A DNA stretch of 64,000 nt from Pseudomonas helleri (GTDB lineage: Bacteria; Pseudomonadota; Gammaproteobacteria; Pseudomonadales; Pseudomonadaceae): the NCBI RefSeq assembly GCF_001043025.1, contig NZ_JYLD01000001.1, forward strand, positions 124,001 to 188,000. The letters are read 5' to 3'. Positions 1 through 10,398 of this stretch are shown piece after piece; position 1 is the first letter of the stretch, and every line of letters begins with the position of its first letter. Under the pieces are notes generated by a model. It had not been told where the DNA came from. It made no database searches and saw only the letters and a program-made list of their open reading frames with translations. The translations under genes were made by a program, and so were the position numbers.

Positions 1-3000
1 GTCGATTTTTATCAGCTTGCAACGAGCGTATGCGCTCAAAATTTGACAGAAAACCATCGATCGAATCGGTCACACCGGTCCCATTGAGATTGATATCCCG
101 GACATGATCAAAGTTGGCCTCCAGCGGTGGCAGCGTGCCGAGTACCTCACCCAGCCCTGGCACGTCTTCAAAATTGATGCTGAACCCCAACTCGCGGCCC
201 GCTTCACGTACCGCCAGATGAGTGGCCTTCTGCCAAACAGCAGTGAGTGTCTTGTGGATGTGCTGACGGAGACGAATTACCTGACCCTGTTCCCGTGTCA
301 ACCGTGGCGGCAGTGGCTGATCGTTGATCGGTGAACGGATCCATTGATTCAGGCTGGCATCCATCTGCCGGAACTCCTGCTCAAGCAGGCTGATTTTCTC
401 TTCGGTGGCCTCCCCGTGCACACGCTGGAACTCCAGGAAGTCGGTGTAAATGTCAGGGCTGGCCGGGTCCCAGCGGTGCTGCACGGTCTTCTCCGGGTAC
501 AGCGCCCTGAAGCGCTCTTTAAGCGCCTGAAGCTTGAGGTGGGCCGCTGCCTCGCCAACACCCCGACCACTCAACGGGTAGCCTGAACGCTTGGGCGACA
601 GACGAACCGGCGACTTGAAAAACGGTAACTCGTCGGGCGGTATTTTCAGCAATTGGCGCAAGCGCGATCGTGTAATGGCATGTTCGCGCAATAACACTTT
701 TAGCGCTTCGCCCTGACCGGTATGCGGCAAACCAATTGAGGTGCGGTGCGCATCCGGCAACGCGTACTGCAAGCTGGCAATAAAATCATCCTGCCCGTGC
801 AAAGACTGCCCCTGTGAGTCGAATGTCTCGTAACGGCCATCGGCATCCCTGACCAACACTTTTCGCTGGCTGGCGTTTTCGGCGCCGTACTGGCTTCGCA
901 ACGTGCCGTCGCGGTTGCCATCACGCACCTCAAGGCGCAAGTCATCTTTCCAGCCGGGCAGTGCCTCCAAAGAGTTCATCACCAAAATCTCAGTATCGGC
1001 GCTGACCATCTCATCCAGGTAAAGCCCCAGATACGCCTGCTCAATGCGCATCGCGCGCTGAACATGCAAGGCATTGAGTCCGAGCTTCATCGGGATTTTG
1101 CCTTGCTGTAACACCGCTTTTTCAGCCGGTGACGCGTCAGCCAGCAAGCCGCGAATGCGCGTCGTGGTCAACCGCGGGTAAGCCCTCTGAATCAACCCCA
1201 GCGCTGCGGCATCGGGGTCATTCACAGGGATAACATCATTGAAGATGCTCTCAAACAAACGCCCGGCGTTATCTGAGGCGTGCGTGGCCAGTTTTTCCCT
1301 GAGCATCTGAACACGCTCCTGCTCCTCAAAAGGCACCGATTCGCCCAGCAACTGCTCAAGTTCGGAGCGCGAGAAGCGGTCGACCACGCGTTCGGGCAAC
1401 TTTCCGCTCATCAGCTCAACGTCGCTGATTTTTATGACGTCTGCCCCGGTGGCCTGAGCATTGCCAAACCGTTTGGCGGTCGTGAGCGGGCTCGCGGCCT
1501 CATACACCTCAAACGCGACGTTCTGTGGCCAGCGTGGTAATTCGAGGGTAAAGGTCACGGCAAAGGTGCACGTCTCGCGCGGCATTCGCCCGGCCAGGAT
1601 GTGCGGGCCGACACCGCGAGCCTTGGAGTTGGCGGCATAGCGTTTGAGCGTGTCTTTGAGCGCGGCGGGAATGGGCTCGTTGTCGACGTACATACGCCGC
1701 AGATCATCAAAGGACACATCGCTAATGCGCAGCGCCTGCCTGAATTCAGCGTCGCTGAACCCCTCTGTCACAGTGCCCAGGCGCTGCCTGAGGGTCTCGT
1801 CACTCCAGGTCAGGGGCTGCTCGGTTTCATGTACCCAGACACCCTCGCCGTTGTGCCGGAACACCGGTTGATACGCGTCGCTGCGCGTGGGGTGCTGAGT
1901 CCGGTACTCACCGGTGACGGGGTCCGTGTTGAGTTCATAGTGTTTGCCTTCGTGGGGCAGGACCTCTTGCTCCCCGACCACGTGCAGACCTGCTTCATTG
2001 GCCCGCGAACTCGACGGGACACCTTGTGAGCGCTCATAGGGTGCAAGCTCGGGTTTCCACAGGCGCGTCTTGCCGTTGAGCAACGTGATGGTTTTGAGTT
2101 TCTGAATGACCGGGCTCACCGTGAAATGGGCAACCACAGCTCCCGCAGCAGCAATAGCGAGATTTTCAATGACATCCGAGAAGTGCGCCCAGGCGGACCG
2201 TACATCCCCCGCAGACCAATCAACGATGCCCTCTATGGTTTCGTGCAACAGTTGAACGGCCATGGCCGACAGCATGACCAGCCCCAGCTCCGGCACGACG
2301 AATGACACCGTATTGAGCACCAGCGTAAACAAGTTGAAGTAGTGCGACGTGCGCCGAATCAGGTAGGCGGTATCCGCATCTTCAGTGGAAATCGCCAGGC
2401 ATCGCCCATCCGCGAGGCTTTTCTTGATCATGACCTCCAATAAGTGTTGCCACAGATCCGGCTGGTACCACTCATCGCGAGGGTTCAGCGGTACCACGCC
2501 GACGTAAACCGGGGGCACAGCCAACAGTACCCGTGCCGTGTAGTCAGGCAGATCCACTGGCGACTTGTCCCTGATACTCGACCCCGTCCCCGCGCCGCCT
2601 GGCGGCATGTGCGACGTGTATGTATGCAGGTCCACTGGCGAGTTGGCCCAATGGGGCCAGCGACCGTCCTCCGTCACCCTGCCGCCAGGCAGCGCCAAGG
2701 GCTGCACGGGTGCGTGGGTCAACGGCCCGGTCAGGCGGTTGTAATACTCCGGATGCTTGTTCTGGTCGATGAACTGGCTCAGAAACCGCTGATAAGCCGT
2801 GAGTTCAGAGCTTCTGGGTACTGTCAGGCGTTCGGGCGTCAGTTTTTTCGTCAAGTCGGCCTGAAAGGCATCATGTGAGGAGTAGTACTTGAGCGGATGA
2901 TACGGGTCACCAGGGATCCAGACGATGATCCACGACGCGGGAAAGAATTTGATCCGCGGCTCAAACACCACACAGCCCCTGAGGGTCATATCCCACAAAC

Positions 3001-3820
3001 GGACAGATCGGTACCAGACCTGCTTCCCTTCGATCCTCGCCGGCTGAGGTCCCGATATGACCACCAACAGCATCTTGAAATGCTCAACGGTGATATCGCC
3101 CTTGAGCATGGCCACATAGGCATCGGCCATCAGCGCCGATTTATGGTGATCCATAAAGTGCGATTGCAGCAGGGACTGATAAATCTCGCTTTTTGAATCA
3201 AGAAAAGTCTTCAAGTAGGTCTGGTACAACGTGCCCAGATCCAGGGATCGGCACAGCTGAACAAACGCCTGAATCGAGAGGAGCGTGACATACGGTTTGA
3301 AATGCCCTTGCTCATCGGGTCGCGAGATGAAGCCGGAGTCATCGGTGAAATGCCCGTCGCCGGTTTCGATCTCTTCGAAGTTGTGCAGCGCGGCCTGCAG
3401 CAATGACATCGTGCGAACGCCAAAGGCCTCGGAAACGCCGAAATCGTCATTCTCAACAGTGCTGTAAAGCCGTAGATACACCTCGTTAACGTCCATCGTA
3501 TGACCGATGTCTTTCAACGCGGCCTCAAGCAGCGGCCTGGCAAAATCTGTGAGGGGCAGGATCTTGCCCATGGTTTTGTCGAGCTTGCCCTGCGCCTTGA
3601 TCCGGGCCACGACCAATTTTTGCAGCTCGACTCGCTGTTCGGCAGTCACCGTCGAGTACCACTGCACCGCTTCGGGATTGGCACCTTTGAGCGCCTTGCG
3701 TCGAGCGGGTGAGAGGGTAATCAGGTGGTCTGGGATAGATTTTTTGATGAACTCATCGTGCTTGCCTTTGACAGCGACAGGCGGATTACCAGAAGGCTGG
3801 GGTATTGGAGAATCGGGCAT
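1..3820 (-). CDS. Giant toxin/effector-like protein (dermonecrotic-toxin/LRR family), 3' part cut by window edge
   Basis: One open minus-strand frame runs from an ATG at 3820 to the window edge (1273 codons visible, C-terminus outside). An in-frame TGA lies just upstream of the ATG, and AGGT sits 7 bases before it. The protein is clearly paralogous to the product of the next gene upstream (3963-8795). Shared features are the N-terminal helical region, the block around LCRSL.LG..YQ.YLK, a hydrophobic stretch (FVVPELGLVMLSAMAVQLL) and the charged region before the repeats. The last visible residues look like the first leucine-rich repeat. Pseudomonas proteins of this architecture (dermonecrotic toxin-like/DUF6543 N-terminus, LRRs, often a C-terminal NEL E3 ligase domain) are regarded as secreted toxins or effectors. 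Whether this one ends in an active NEL domain cannot be seen. No secretion signal is visible. Confidence 0.8.
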   Translation of the reverse strand, partial: MPDSPIPQPSGNPPVAVKGKHDEFIKKSIPDHLITLSPARRKALKGANPEAVQWYSTVTAEQRVELQKLVVARIKAQGKLDKTMGKILPLTDFARPLLEAALKDIGHTMDVNEVYLRLYSTVENDDFGVSEAFGVRTMSLLQAALHNFEEIETGDGHFTDDSGFISRPDEQGHFKPYVTLLSIQAFVQLCRSLDLGTLYQTYLKTFLDSKSEIYQSLLQSHFMDHHKSALMADAYVAMLKGDITVEHFKMLLVVISGPQPARIEGKQVWYRSVRLWDMTLRGCVVFEPRIKFFPASWIIVWIPGDPYHPLKYYSSHDAFQADLTKKLTPERLTVPRSSELTAYQRFLSQFIDQNKHPEYYNRLTGPLTHAPVQPLALPGGRVTEDGRWPHWANSPVDLHTYTSHMPPGGAGTGSSIRDKSPVDLPDYTARVLLAVPPVYVGVVPLNPRDEWYQPDLWQHLLEVMIKKSLADGRCLAISTEDADTAYLIRRTSHYFNLFTLVLNTVSFVVPELGLVMLSAMAVQLLHETIEGIVDWSAGDVRSAWAHFSDVIENLAIAAAGAVVAHFTVSPVIQKLKTITLLNGKTRLWKPELAPYERSQGVPSSSRANEAGLHVVGEQEVLPHEGKHYELNTDPVTGEYRTQHPTRSDAYQPVFRHNGEGVWVHETEQPLTWSDETLRQRLGTVTEGFSDAEFRQALRISDVSFDDLRRMYVDNEPIPAALKDTLKRYAANSKARGVGPHILAGRMPRETCTFAVTFTLELPRWPQNVAFEVYEAASPLTTAKRFGNAQATGADVIKISDVELMSGKLPERVVDRFSRSELEQLLGESVPFEEQERVQMLREKLATHASDNAGRLFESIFNDVIPVNDPDAAALGLIQRAYPRLTTTRIRGLLADASPAEKAVLQQGKIPMKLGLNALHVQRAMRIEQAYLGLYLDEMVSADTEILVMNSLEALPGWKDDLRLEVRDGNRDGTLRSQYGAENASQRKVLVRDADGRYETFDSQGQSLHGQDDFIASLQYALPDAHRTSIGLPHTGQGEALKVLLREHAITRSRLRQLLKIPPDELPFFKSPVRLSPKRSGYPLSGRGVGEAAAHLKLQALKERFRALYPEKTVQHRWDPASPDIYTDFLEFQRVHGEATEEKISLLEQEFRQMDASLNQWIRSPINDQPLPPRLTREQGQVIRLRQHIHKTLTAVWQKATHLAVREAGRELGFSINFEDVPGLGEVLGTLPPLEANFDHVRDINLNGTGVTDSIDGFLSNFERIRSLQADKNR

Positions 3821-3904
3821 CGGGATTACCTGGATGAATGGAATGAGTCATCAGGTTATCCAGTGGCAGCGGCGTTCAAGGGCTATCTATATATGGACTG
3901 GCGA

Positions 3905-3942
3905 GTAAAAAACCAAAAGCGCGGGTCAGTGCGCGCCTTGGG
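3905..3942 (-). terminator. Rho-independent terminator after the upstream toxin-like gene
   Basis: Read on the minus strand, a GC-rich hairpin (CCAAGGCGCG / CGCGCTTTTGG, loop about 8) is followed by a run of T residues. It lies in the 142-bp gap directly after the stop of the 3963-8795 gene. The two toxin-like paralogs are therefore probably transcribed separately. Confidence 0.6.
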
Positions 3943-3962
3943 TTCGAGACACGTGTTACGCG

Positions 3963-6900
3963 TTAAAACGGATGGTCTGCCATTTCCTGGCGGGTCAGTT
4001 CTTTGAGCAACTCTCTTTGTGCCGCGTTATGGGCTGACCTGATCACTTCCTGGCTGCTTTGGAAGAGCTCATCGGAGAGTGCGCGCTCGCCAAATTCCAA
4101 TTGATCGCACTGGCTGATGTACGTATTGCGCACTTGGGTAAACCGGTCGCGGTATTTGCTTTTCAAGAACGTCACCCAGAAGTCCCGACTGGCGATGAAG
4201 TCCAGTAATTGGCTACCCGAGGCTTCGTCGCGCAACACTGCCCGGCGTATGCTCTCCAGCCCCGATGCCGGGACAGAAGGCAAGCTCTCAAACGCCTCGG
4301 CACTGGGTTGCGCCGGTAATTGCAGGAGCTTGGCCAGCGCGATGCGCAATACCAGACGCAGGTCTTGCAATTGCACGACATCTTGGGCCCCCATGCCGTC
4401 CAAAAAGCGGTAAGCCAACCGTTCATTTTGCAAATGCTGGGCCCAGCCTTCCACCTGATCCAGGCGAAATACACTGCGCGCCAAGCGCAACAGCGCATGC
4501 TCATTGCCCGACTGATCGGCCGCAGCCTTCGCCTGCGCAACCGATGTCAATAGCTCAAAGTCACTGAAGGTCAACGCACTCGACTCCGCACTGGTTGACC
4601 CTATGCGGATACGCGCGATCAGCGTCTCTCGCAACTCGTTGCTCTCCCCCAGTGCTTGCAAGACAGCACAGGCGCGTTTGGCAAATGCCGCGCGCGTACG
4701 CTCATTGACGTATTCGGAACTGTCGCGCAGCCCGCCCAAAAACCCGCGCAAGTCTTCAGCGAACGGGTCCTGCTCAAGGTTCTTCCAGATCGCTGTACGC
4801 CTGGCAGCGCTGTCATCAACACCGCTTAATAACCAGGCATGCTGGGGTTGATCGGTCACGCTGTGGGGGACGCGCGCCGAGGTGTCGCCCATGCTGATAC
4901 CGGTGCGTCTGACATACAGATCCAGTCGCTCTTGCGATGCGGGGACCAGCGGGTTGCCATGCAGGTAGGTCACCTCGCCCAGGTGTGACGGGCTGCTGAG
5001 CGCCGCATCGGGGATCACGCCGATAGCGTTATCGCGCAAATCCAGGCTCCTGAGGGTGAGCACTGTCTCAACCCCCACCGGCCACTCTGTCGCGTGTGTA
5101 CGGCGTAGGTTGAGGTATCGCAACTGCTCAAGGCCGCTGACATCCAACGGCAAGCCCAATGGGTTGTCGGACAGGTCCAGCTCCTTGATGTTCACCCGCT
5201 CAGCCAATGTCTTGACCCCCTCGGCGGTCAACTCGATGGCGTTATGGCTCAGGTCGAGCTTTTGCAGGCGTTTCATTTCAGTGAGCGCCAACGGCACGCT
5301 TTTAAGCTGGTTGTGTTGCATCGACAGCCAGCGCACCTGAGGGAAACTCTGCAAAAATTGCTCAGGCACGCGGGTCAAGGCCATGTCATCCATGACCAGC
5401 ACCGAGATATGGCTGAAGTCACCGACAAGCTTGGGCAAGTCACCGGCAGGCATACCGCTCAGGTCAAGCATGTAGCCGCGCATGTCAGGTAAATCTGCAG
5501 GCGACAGTCGCCCGGCCTCAAGGTAGCCCGGCATGCCGCCCGAACCTTCCTGCACGTAGCTTTCCCGGCGCCAGGCACGTCGAATTGCATGGCTGACGGC
5601 GCGCTTGATGGTGCCCGGCAAGACATCCCGGCGCGCGGCAACAGAATGCTCGGGCAGCGGCACGCTGCACCATGTGCGCAAAGCATCATCCAGGGCTTCC
5701 TGCTCCAGTTGAAGCCGCGCCAGTTCGGCCTCTGGCCACACCTTGCGGGTTTCCAGGGCGCTGACCAGTTCCAGGCATTGCTCACGGGTGTATGTCGGAT
5801 AAAGGTCTTGTACGCGACGAACCAGTAGCCCCGTGCGCGCTGTGCCGCGCTCCCCGCTCAACGGATAACCCAGCCGCCCATTGGCAAGGCGCATGGGTGA
5901 CTTGAACCAGGGTTTGATTGGCTGTAAGCCCAACGCAGTGCGCGTTTGCTCAGGGTGGTTGTGTACATGCTGCGCGAAATCATTGCGCAAGCCCCGGTCC
6001 CCCTTCATCAAGCCCAAGGCATGCTGTGCCTGCAAAGCAGTCAACGTCGGGTCGGTTCGCCGCCGATACAGTACGGGGTCTTTGTCCAGATAGTGTCTGC
6101 CCCGCTCCGTCTGCGCAAAAAACGCCGTGATCAGCTTAAGACTGAGTGTCGGGTCTGCTACGTCCAGAAAACAGCCTTCCAGCGCCCGGGCGGTTTTCAC
6201 CTCATGGGCATACAAACGCAGCTCTTCGGCCAGGCGCAGGGGCACTTTTCGCAGAGCGTCAAAGCTCTTGATTTCGCTAACGCTCGCCCGCTCAATCACT
6301 TCACTGACCACACGGGTGGGCAAGCTCGGGTATTGCTGGTGAATAGTCGCCATCAAGCCATCAGAAAAATGTTCGCTGCGCGCATAACGCAGGTTGAACA
6401 AGGCCTGTTTCTGCGTTTTCGCGAAGGATGCGACGCGCTCGGTCAACGCAGTGGTGCGCTGTTCGGGCGTGACCGCTGCGGCCCCGAGCAACGCCGTGGC
6501 ATCGGCCTGGGGGATCAGGGAGGCGATGGTTTTGAACAGGCCGTCACGCGCAAGGTCTGCGCTGACGATGCGCAAGTCCTGGGCACTACGCCCGTTCAGC
6601 GATACATAGGACAGCACCTTGCCCTCGGCGTCCAGTAATTGAACGCCGCGCCCTGCTGGCCAGCCGGGCAGTTTAAGCATCAGGTGCAGAATGTCCGGGC
6701 TGTCTTCCCAGCGCACTGTTTGCGGGGCTTGCAGCCGGGCGATCAATTGCTCGGTTTCCTCTGCCATCTTGAAGCGCTTGAGGGTATCGAGTACCAGACC
6801 TGGCGGGCGTTCTCGCTGGACGTGGCTCCAGCGAAGCGCACGCTCATGGGGACTAACGATGCGGCTGACCTGCTCGATTTTTGCTTCGCTTAGCGGGTAT

Positions 6901-8795
6901 TTATAAGGCCATGCCCTGTGCAACGCCTGCGCAGTGTTCCACTCGGCCGGTCGCTCCAGCGCCAACTGCCAGGCTCCGTGTTCGTTATGTTCGAGGGTCG
7001 GGGTGTAAGTGTCGGCGCGAAAGGGGTGCTGCACCTGCCAGCGCTGCTTGCCAACGTCGAAACGAACTTCATACGCATGCCCCTGGATGTACACGTACTG
7101 ACGCTCATCAACGCGGTAAATGCCTCGGGCATCAGGCTCCAGATGCGGGTCAATCATGACCTTGCTGCGGTAGGGCGTGAGGTCGACCTTGAACAGCTTT
7201 TTATCTCCGTTCGCCTCGAGAACTGGCGCCATCTTGTTCAACAGCGCGGGATGGTTCAGTGGCGGCTTGAGCGAAGCCCATGCCGAACTGGCACGTGCCC
7301 CAACGCCCATCACCAACAGGTTTTGCGCCACGGAACCAAAGTGCGCAATCGCCTCTTTGATCTCACCATGGCTCCAGTCCTCCACCCCGGTATAGAGCTC
7401 GGACAGTAATTGCACCGCCGTGGCCAGCATCAGCATTTCACCCAGCCCCGGCACAAAAAAAGCCGCCAGGTTGAACACGGGTTGACCGCTTTCAAACAAA
7501 GAGGCGACGCGCTGGGCAAAGGACTCTGCAGCTTCATGATCGGTGGGCACAACCAGAGCGCGGGCGTTGTTCAGGGTCAAGGTCGAATACTGGCGGTACA
7601 AGGCAAACCAGGGCGGCTCACCGGTATCGCGCAGGGCAATGTTCAATTGAGGCGCACGATGCCATTCATTAACCGGCACGCCGGATGTCGTGAGCCCTTT
7701 GAAACGCAACGCACGCTGCAACTGCGTCATCAATGCCGACTGATAACGCAACTCCACCGTCTTTTTAAGCGCCATGCGCGGGCCTGTTTCACGCAGGCGA
7801 AGGGCCAACTGCTTATTGAAGTGCTCCAGTGAAGGGTATTCAAACAGTGGCCGCTCTTTGTCGTGAGGCATGTACACCATGCAGGGCAGCGCAGTTTCGC
7901 CCGCCCTGGCCTTGCCGATAAACAGCAAGGCACCGTACAACGGGCACGGGCCGTAGCTGCCACTGGCGAGTTTGATCGACAACAGGCTGAGGCTGCACAC
8001 CCGCACCTCCCTCACGCCCCAACGCAGTTGGGCCTCGCCCCCCAGCCACTGCTGCAACAGGGTGTGACCCGCCCGACTGATAGCGTTGCCCAGGAACGCC
8101 TTGTAGCTCAGCCATGCGAGGCGGCTTTTTTCATGGGCAATAAACTCGGGGGCAATACTGCCGGGGAGCAAATCAGCCCCCGTGGTTTCCACAGCAGGGA
8201 ACACGGTTTTCAGATAACGCTGGTACTGCTCGCCCAGGTTCAGGGACCGGCACAGGTTGGCAAATTGCAACGGGTTCAATGGCGAGCGCGCCTGGCTGTC
8301 GCTGCGCTCCAGAATAAACGCCTCACCGCCCGGCTCAGCACTCAGTTCGGCACTCGACACGTTCTGCAACGCCGCTTCAAGCAACGTCATATGCGTTGTG
8401 TTGACGATCGGAATCAATGACCTGGGCAACAAGAACTGCACAGGGTCTTTAATCGCATCGCCCAAGGGGTTAAGCGACAGGCGCTTGATGCGCACCAAAA
8501 CGTTGCGATCGACATCAAACCCGGTAAGCCGCAAAGCTGTGAGTGCCTTGATCAGCAGAGGCCGGGCAAACGCCACAGGGGACGTGATGGCCTTGATCCG
8601 CGTGGCCAGCGCTGCTTCATCACGGTGATGATTGAGCAGGGCCTGAATGACCTTGGGCTTGAGTTCGTTGTCGGCTGACAACAACCAGCCCGGCATGCGC
8701 TCTTTGGCCAGCGCCGAAAACTCATCAACAGCCGTCAGCGCCTGATCGTGGTCGGGCAGCGTGCCGCCGGCAGGCGGCGTGGAGGGAACTATCAT
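3963..8795 (-). CDS. LRR / NEL-like giant toxin-effector protein with apparently degenerate E3 ligase site
   Basis: 1610 residues from the ATG at 8795. That ATG is preceded by AGGT and 7 bases, the same arrangement as in the paralog at 3820; an ATG 33 bases further upstream (8828) is in frame but lacks a ribosome binding site. The long alpha-rich N-terminal region carries a hydrophobic segment near residues 441-467 (FFVPGLGEMLMLATAVQLL), typical of dermonecrotic-toxin-like Pseudomonas proteins. Leucine-rich repeats cover about residues 1119-1283 (LQKLDLSHN, IKELDLSDN, LRSLDLRDN). The C-terminal 300 residues resemble the NEL domain of IpaH/SspH E3 ubiquitin ligases. Where these have CxD followed by ALT(W/F), this protein reads T-S-A-E-S-S-A-L-T-F (Ser1402, Glu1404). 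The usual nucleophilic Cys is therefore missing at that place. The likely role is a secreted effector or toxin; ligase activity is doubtful. Confidence 0.8.
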   Translation of the reverse strand: MIVPSTPPAGGTLPDHDQALTAVDEFSALAKERMPGWLLSADNELKPKVIQALLNHHRDEAALATRIKAITSPVAFARPLLIKALTALRLTGFDVDRNVLVRIKRLSLNPLGDAIKDPVQFLLPRSLIPIVNTTHMTLLEAALQNVSSAELSAEPGGEAFILERSDSQARSPLNPLQFANLCRSLNLGEQYQRYLKTVFPAVETTGADLLPGSIAPEFIAHEKSRLAWLSYKAFLGNAISRAGHTLLQQWLGGEAQLRWGVREVRVCSLSLLSIKLASGSYGPCPLYGALLFIGKARAGETALPCMVYMPHDKERPLFEYPSLEHFNKQLALRLRETGPRMALKKTVELRYQSALMTQLQRALRFKGLTTSGVPVNEWHRAPQLNIALRDTGEPPWFALYRQYSTLTLNNARALVVPTDHEAAESFAQRVASLFESGQPVFNLAAFFVPGLGEMLMLATAVQLLSELYTGVEDWSHGEIKEAIAHFGSVAQNLLVMGVGARASSAWASLKPPLNHPALLNKMAPVLEANGDKKLFKVDLTPYRSKVMIDPHLEPDARGIYRVDERQYVYIQGHAYEVRFDVGKQRWQVQHPFRADTYTPTLEHNEHGAWQLALERPAEWNTAQALHRAWPYKYPLSEAKIEQVSRIVSPHERALRWSHVQRERPPGLVLDTLKRFKMAEETEQLIARLQAPQTVRWEDSPDILHLMLKLPGWPAGRGVQLLDAEGKVLSYVSLNGRSAQDLRIVSADLARDGLFKTIASLIPQADATALLGAAAVTPEQRTTALTERVASFAKTQKQALFNLRYARSEHFSDGLMATIHQQYPSLPTRVVSEVIERASVSEIKSFDALRKVPLRLAEELRLYAHEVKTARALEGCFLDVADPTLSLKLITAFFAQTERGRHYLDKDPVLYRRRTDPTLTALQAQHALGLMKGDRGLRNDFAQHVHNHPEQTRTALGLQPIKPWFKSPMRLANGRLGYPLSGERGTARTGLLVRRVQDLYPTYTREQCLELVSALETRKVWPEAELARLQLEQEALDDALRTWCSVPLPEHSVAARRDVLPGTIKRAVSHAIRRAWRRESYVQEGSGGMPGYLEAGRLSPADLPDMRGYMLDLSGMPAGDLPKLVGDFSHISVLVMDDMALTRVPEQFLQSFPQVRWLSMQHNQLKSVPLALTEMKRLQKLDLSHNAIELTAEGVKTLAERVNIKELDLSDNPLGLPLDVSGLEQLRYLNLRRTHATEWPVGVETVLTLRSLDLRDNAIGVIPDAALSSPSHLGEVTYLHGNPLVPASQERLDLYVRRTGISMGDTSARVPHSVTDQPQHAWLLSGVDDSAARRTAIWKNLEQDPFAEDLRGFLGGLRDSSEYVNERTRAAFAKRACAVLQALGESNELRETLIARIRIGSTSAESSALTFSDFELLTSVAQAKAAADQSGNEHALLRLARSVFRLDQVEGWAQHLQNERLAYRFLDGMGAQDVVQLQDLRLVLRIALAKLLQLPAQPSAEAFESLPSVPASGLESIRRAVLRDEASGSQLLDFIASRDFWVTFLKSKYRDRFTQVRNTYISQCDQLEFGERALSDELFQSSQEVIRSAHNAAQRELLKELTRQEMADHPF

Positions 8796-8899
8796 CGTGA
8801 TGACCTGAAAGAGGGGACAGGTCATCACGTTAACGAGCCGCTTGCCGGTGCTAGCGGTACTTATCTATTCCCGGCGACAGAGCGTGGAGCCCGGTGCGA

Positions 8900-9205
8900 T
8901 CAATCCACCGCAAAACGCGCCAGCCGATGCTTGAGCCGCTGGTTCTCGACGCGCAACTGCTGCACTTCATCAATGAGTTCCAGCGCCAGCGCCACCCCTT
9001 CCCACTCAATCTCCAGGTCCTGGTGCAGCTTGGCCGCACGCCTTGCAATAGACAGCTCATAGTCGGCAAAACGCCACACGTCCGGCGTGCGGCCCTGAGG
9101 TTCGATAATTCCGTGTTCGACAATCTCTATCACGTAAGTGGCCGGGATATTGGCCTCTTCGCAGAACCTTTCCATGTCCAGCTGAACGATCAGGGTGCTG
9201 CTCAT
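8900..9205 (-). CDS. cbpM: Chaperone modulator CbpM
   Basis: 101 residues, MerR-like N-terminus (VIEIVEHGIIEP) and a C-terminal coiled coil (LIDEVQQLRVENQRLKHRL). CbpM binds the J domain of CbpA and blocks its stimulation of DnaK. The gene starts just past the cbpA stop, and the start at 9205 is chosen because GGAG lies 9 bases before this ATG, inside the end of cbpA. A TTG two codons earlier is possible but less likely. The pair is translationally coupled, as is usual for cbpAM operons. Confidence 0.92.
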   Translation of the reverse strand: MSSTLIVQLDMERFCEEANIPATYVIEIVEHGIIEPQGRTPDVWRFADYELSIARRAAKLHQDLEIEWEGVALALELIDEVQQLRVENQRLKHRLARFAVD

Positions 9206-9207
9206 GA

Positions 9208-10119
9208 TCAATTACTCCATTGGGCTCTCGGGTCGAATGCTGCTTTTTCAGCGAGTTCTTGCCACAGGGCTTTGGCCGCCTCATCACTTTCTTTAGGCAT
9301 GACCACTTTCAATTGGGCGTACAAATCGCCGCGCAGGCCTTTTTTGTCTGCCAGGCCGTGGCCCTTGATGCGCAAACGTTGACCGCACTGGCTGTCCGGA
9401 CGAACGGTCAGGTTCAGCTTGCTGGTCAAGGTCGGCACTTGCACCTTGGTGCCCAACGCGGCTTCCCACGGTGCCACCGGCACGGTGATGACCAGGTCGT
9501 GGCCTTCTACGTCGAACTTGGGGTGCGGCGCAAAACGAATGATCAGGTATAGATCACCATTGGCCCCGCCGCCCACACCCGGGCCGCCCTGGCCTTTAAG
9601 GCGAATGCGCTCGCCGTCGGTCACACCGGCCGGGATTTTAACGTTGAGGGTCTTGCTCACGCCGCCGATCTGGAAGCTGATGGGCTTCGATTCGCCGGAC
9701 AGGGTTTCTTCAAGGAAAATCGGCAATTCCATTTCAACATCCTGCCCACGACGGCCCGCACTGCGGCCAGATTGCCCACCAAAGCCGCCGCCGCGCGATC
9801 CGAAGATCGAGCTGAAGAAGTCTGAAAAATCGCCTTGATCCTCGAAGCCACCGCCCGCGTGGCCTTGCCAGCCCGGCGGCCCCTGGAACGGTTGGCCATG
9901 CTGGCCGTATTTACGCATTTCATCGTATTCGGCGCGTTTATCGGCGCTTTTCAGCGCTTCATACGCCTCATTGACGTCCTTGAATTTCTCCTCGGCGTCT
10001 TTTTCCTTGCTCACATCCGGGTGATATTTGCGCGCCAGCTTGCGATAGGCGGTCTTGATCGCCTTGTCGTCAGCCGTGGGCTCGACACCCAGGATCTTGT
10101 AATAGTCTTTGAAGTCCAT
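9208..10119 (-). CDS. cbpA: Curved-DNA-binding DnaJ-class co-chaperone CbpA
   Basis: 303 residues. It has an N-terminal J domain with the HPD motif ([10 protein letters not shown]), a Gly/Phe-rich linker ([15 protein letters not shown]) and two C-terminal beta-domains. There is no CxxCxGxG zinc finger, which separates CbpA from DnaJ. It stimulates DnaK ATPase and binds curved DNA and the nucleoid in stationary phase. The start at 10119 gives the conserved [12 protein letters not shown] opening and has GGTGAG upstream. cbpM follows directly. The 279-bp gap to the divergent yegD holds the promoters of both; no clear motif is recognised there. Confidence 0.95.
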   Translation of the reverse strand: MDFKDYYKILGVEPTADDKAIKTAYRKLARKYHPDVSKEKDAEEKFKDVNEAYEALKSADKRAEYDEMRKYGQHGQPFQGPPGWQGHAGGGFEDQGDFSDFFSSIFGSRGGGFGGQSGRSAGRRGQDVEMELPIFLEETLSGESKPISFQIGGVSKTLNVKIPAGVTDGERIRLKGQGGPGVGGGANGDLYLIIRFAPHPKFDVEGHDLVITVPVAPWEAALGTKVQVPTLTSKLNLTVRPDSQCGQRLRIKGHGLADKKGLRGDLYAQLKVVMPKESDEAAKALWQELAEKAAFDPRAQWSN

Positions 10120-10398
10120 GTAAGGCTCACCATCCGTTATCAAAATCGCGCCGCACAATGCCCCAGAATGCTCTGGTCGACCGGTCTGTCTATTGACCGG
10201 TCTCAATCTTGTGACTGGACAGCGCAGCAAAAGTTTATCGGCAGCCCAATGGCTACCACGCCAATGTCTGAGAGTTTGGGGGTGAAGGATAGTCTTTCAA
10301 GTGGATTAAAACCTGCGAATTAACGATTCGTCGCGCTTCGATTCTTTGAGCGACTGGCATACACTGCGCGGCCGTTTTTTAACCGGAACTTGAAAGAC

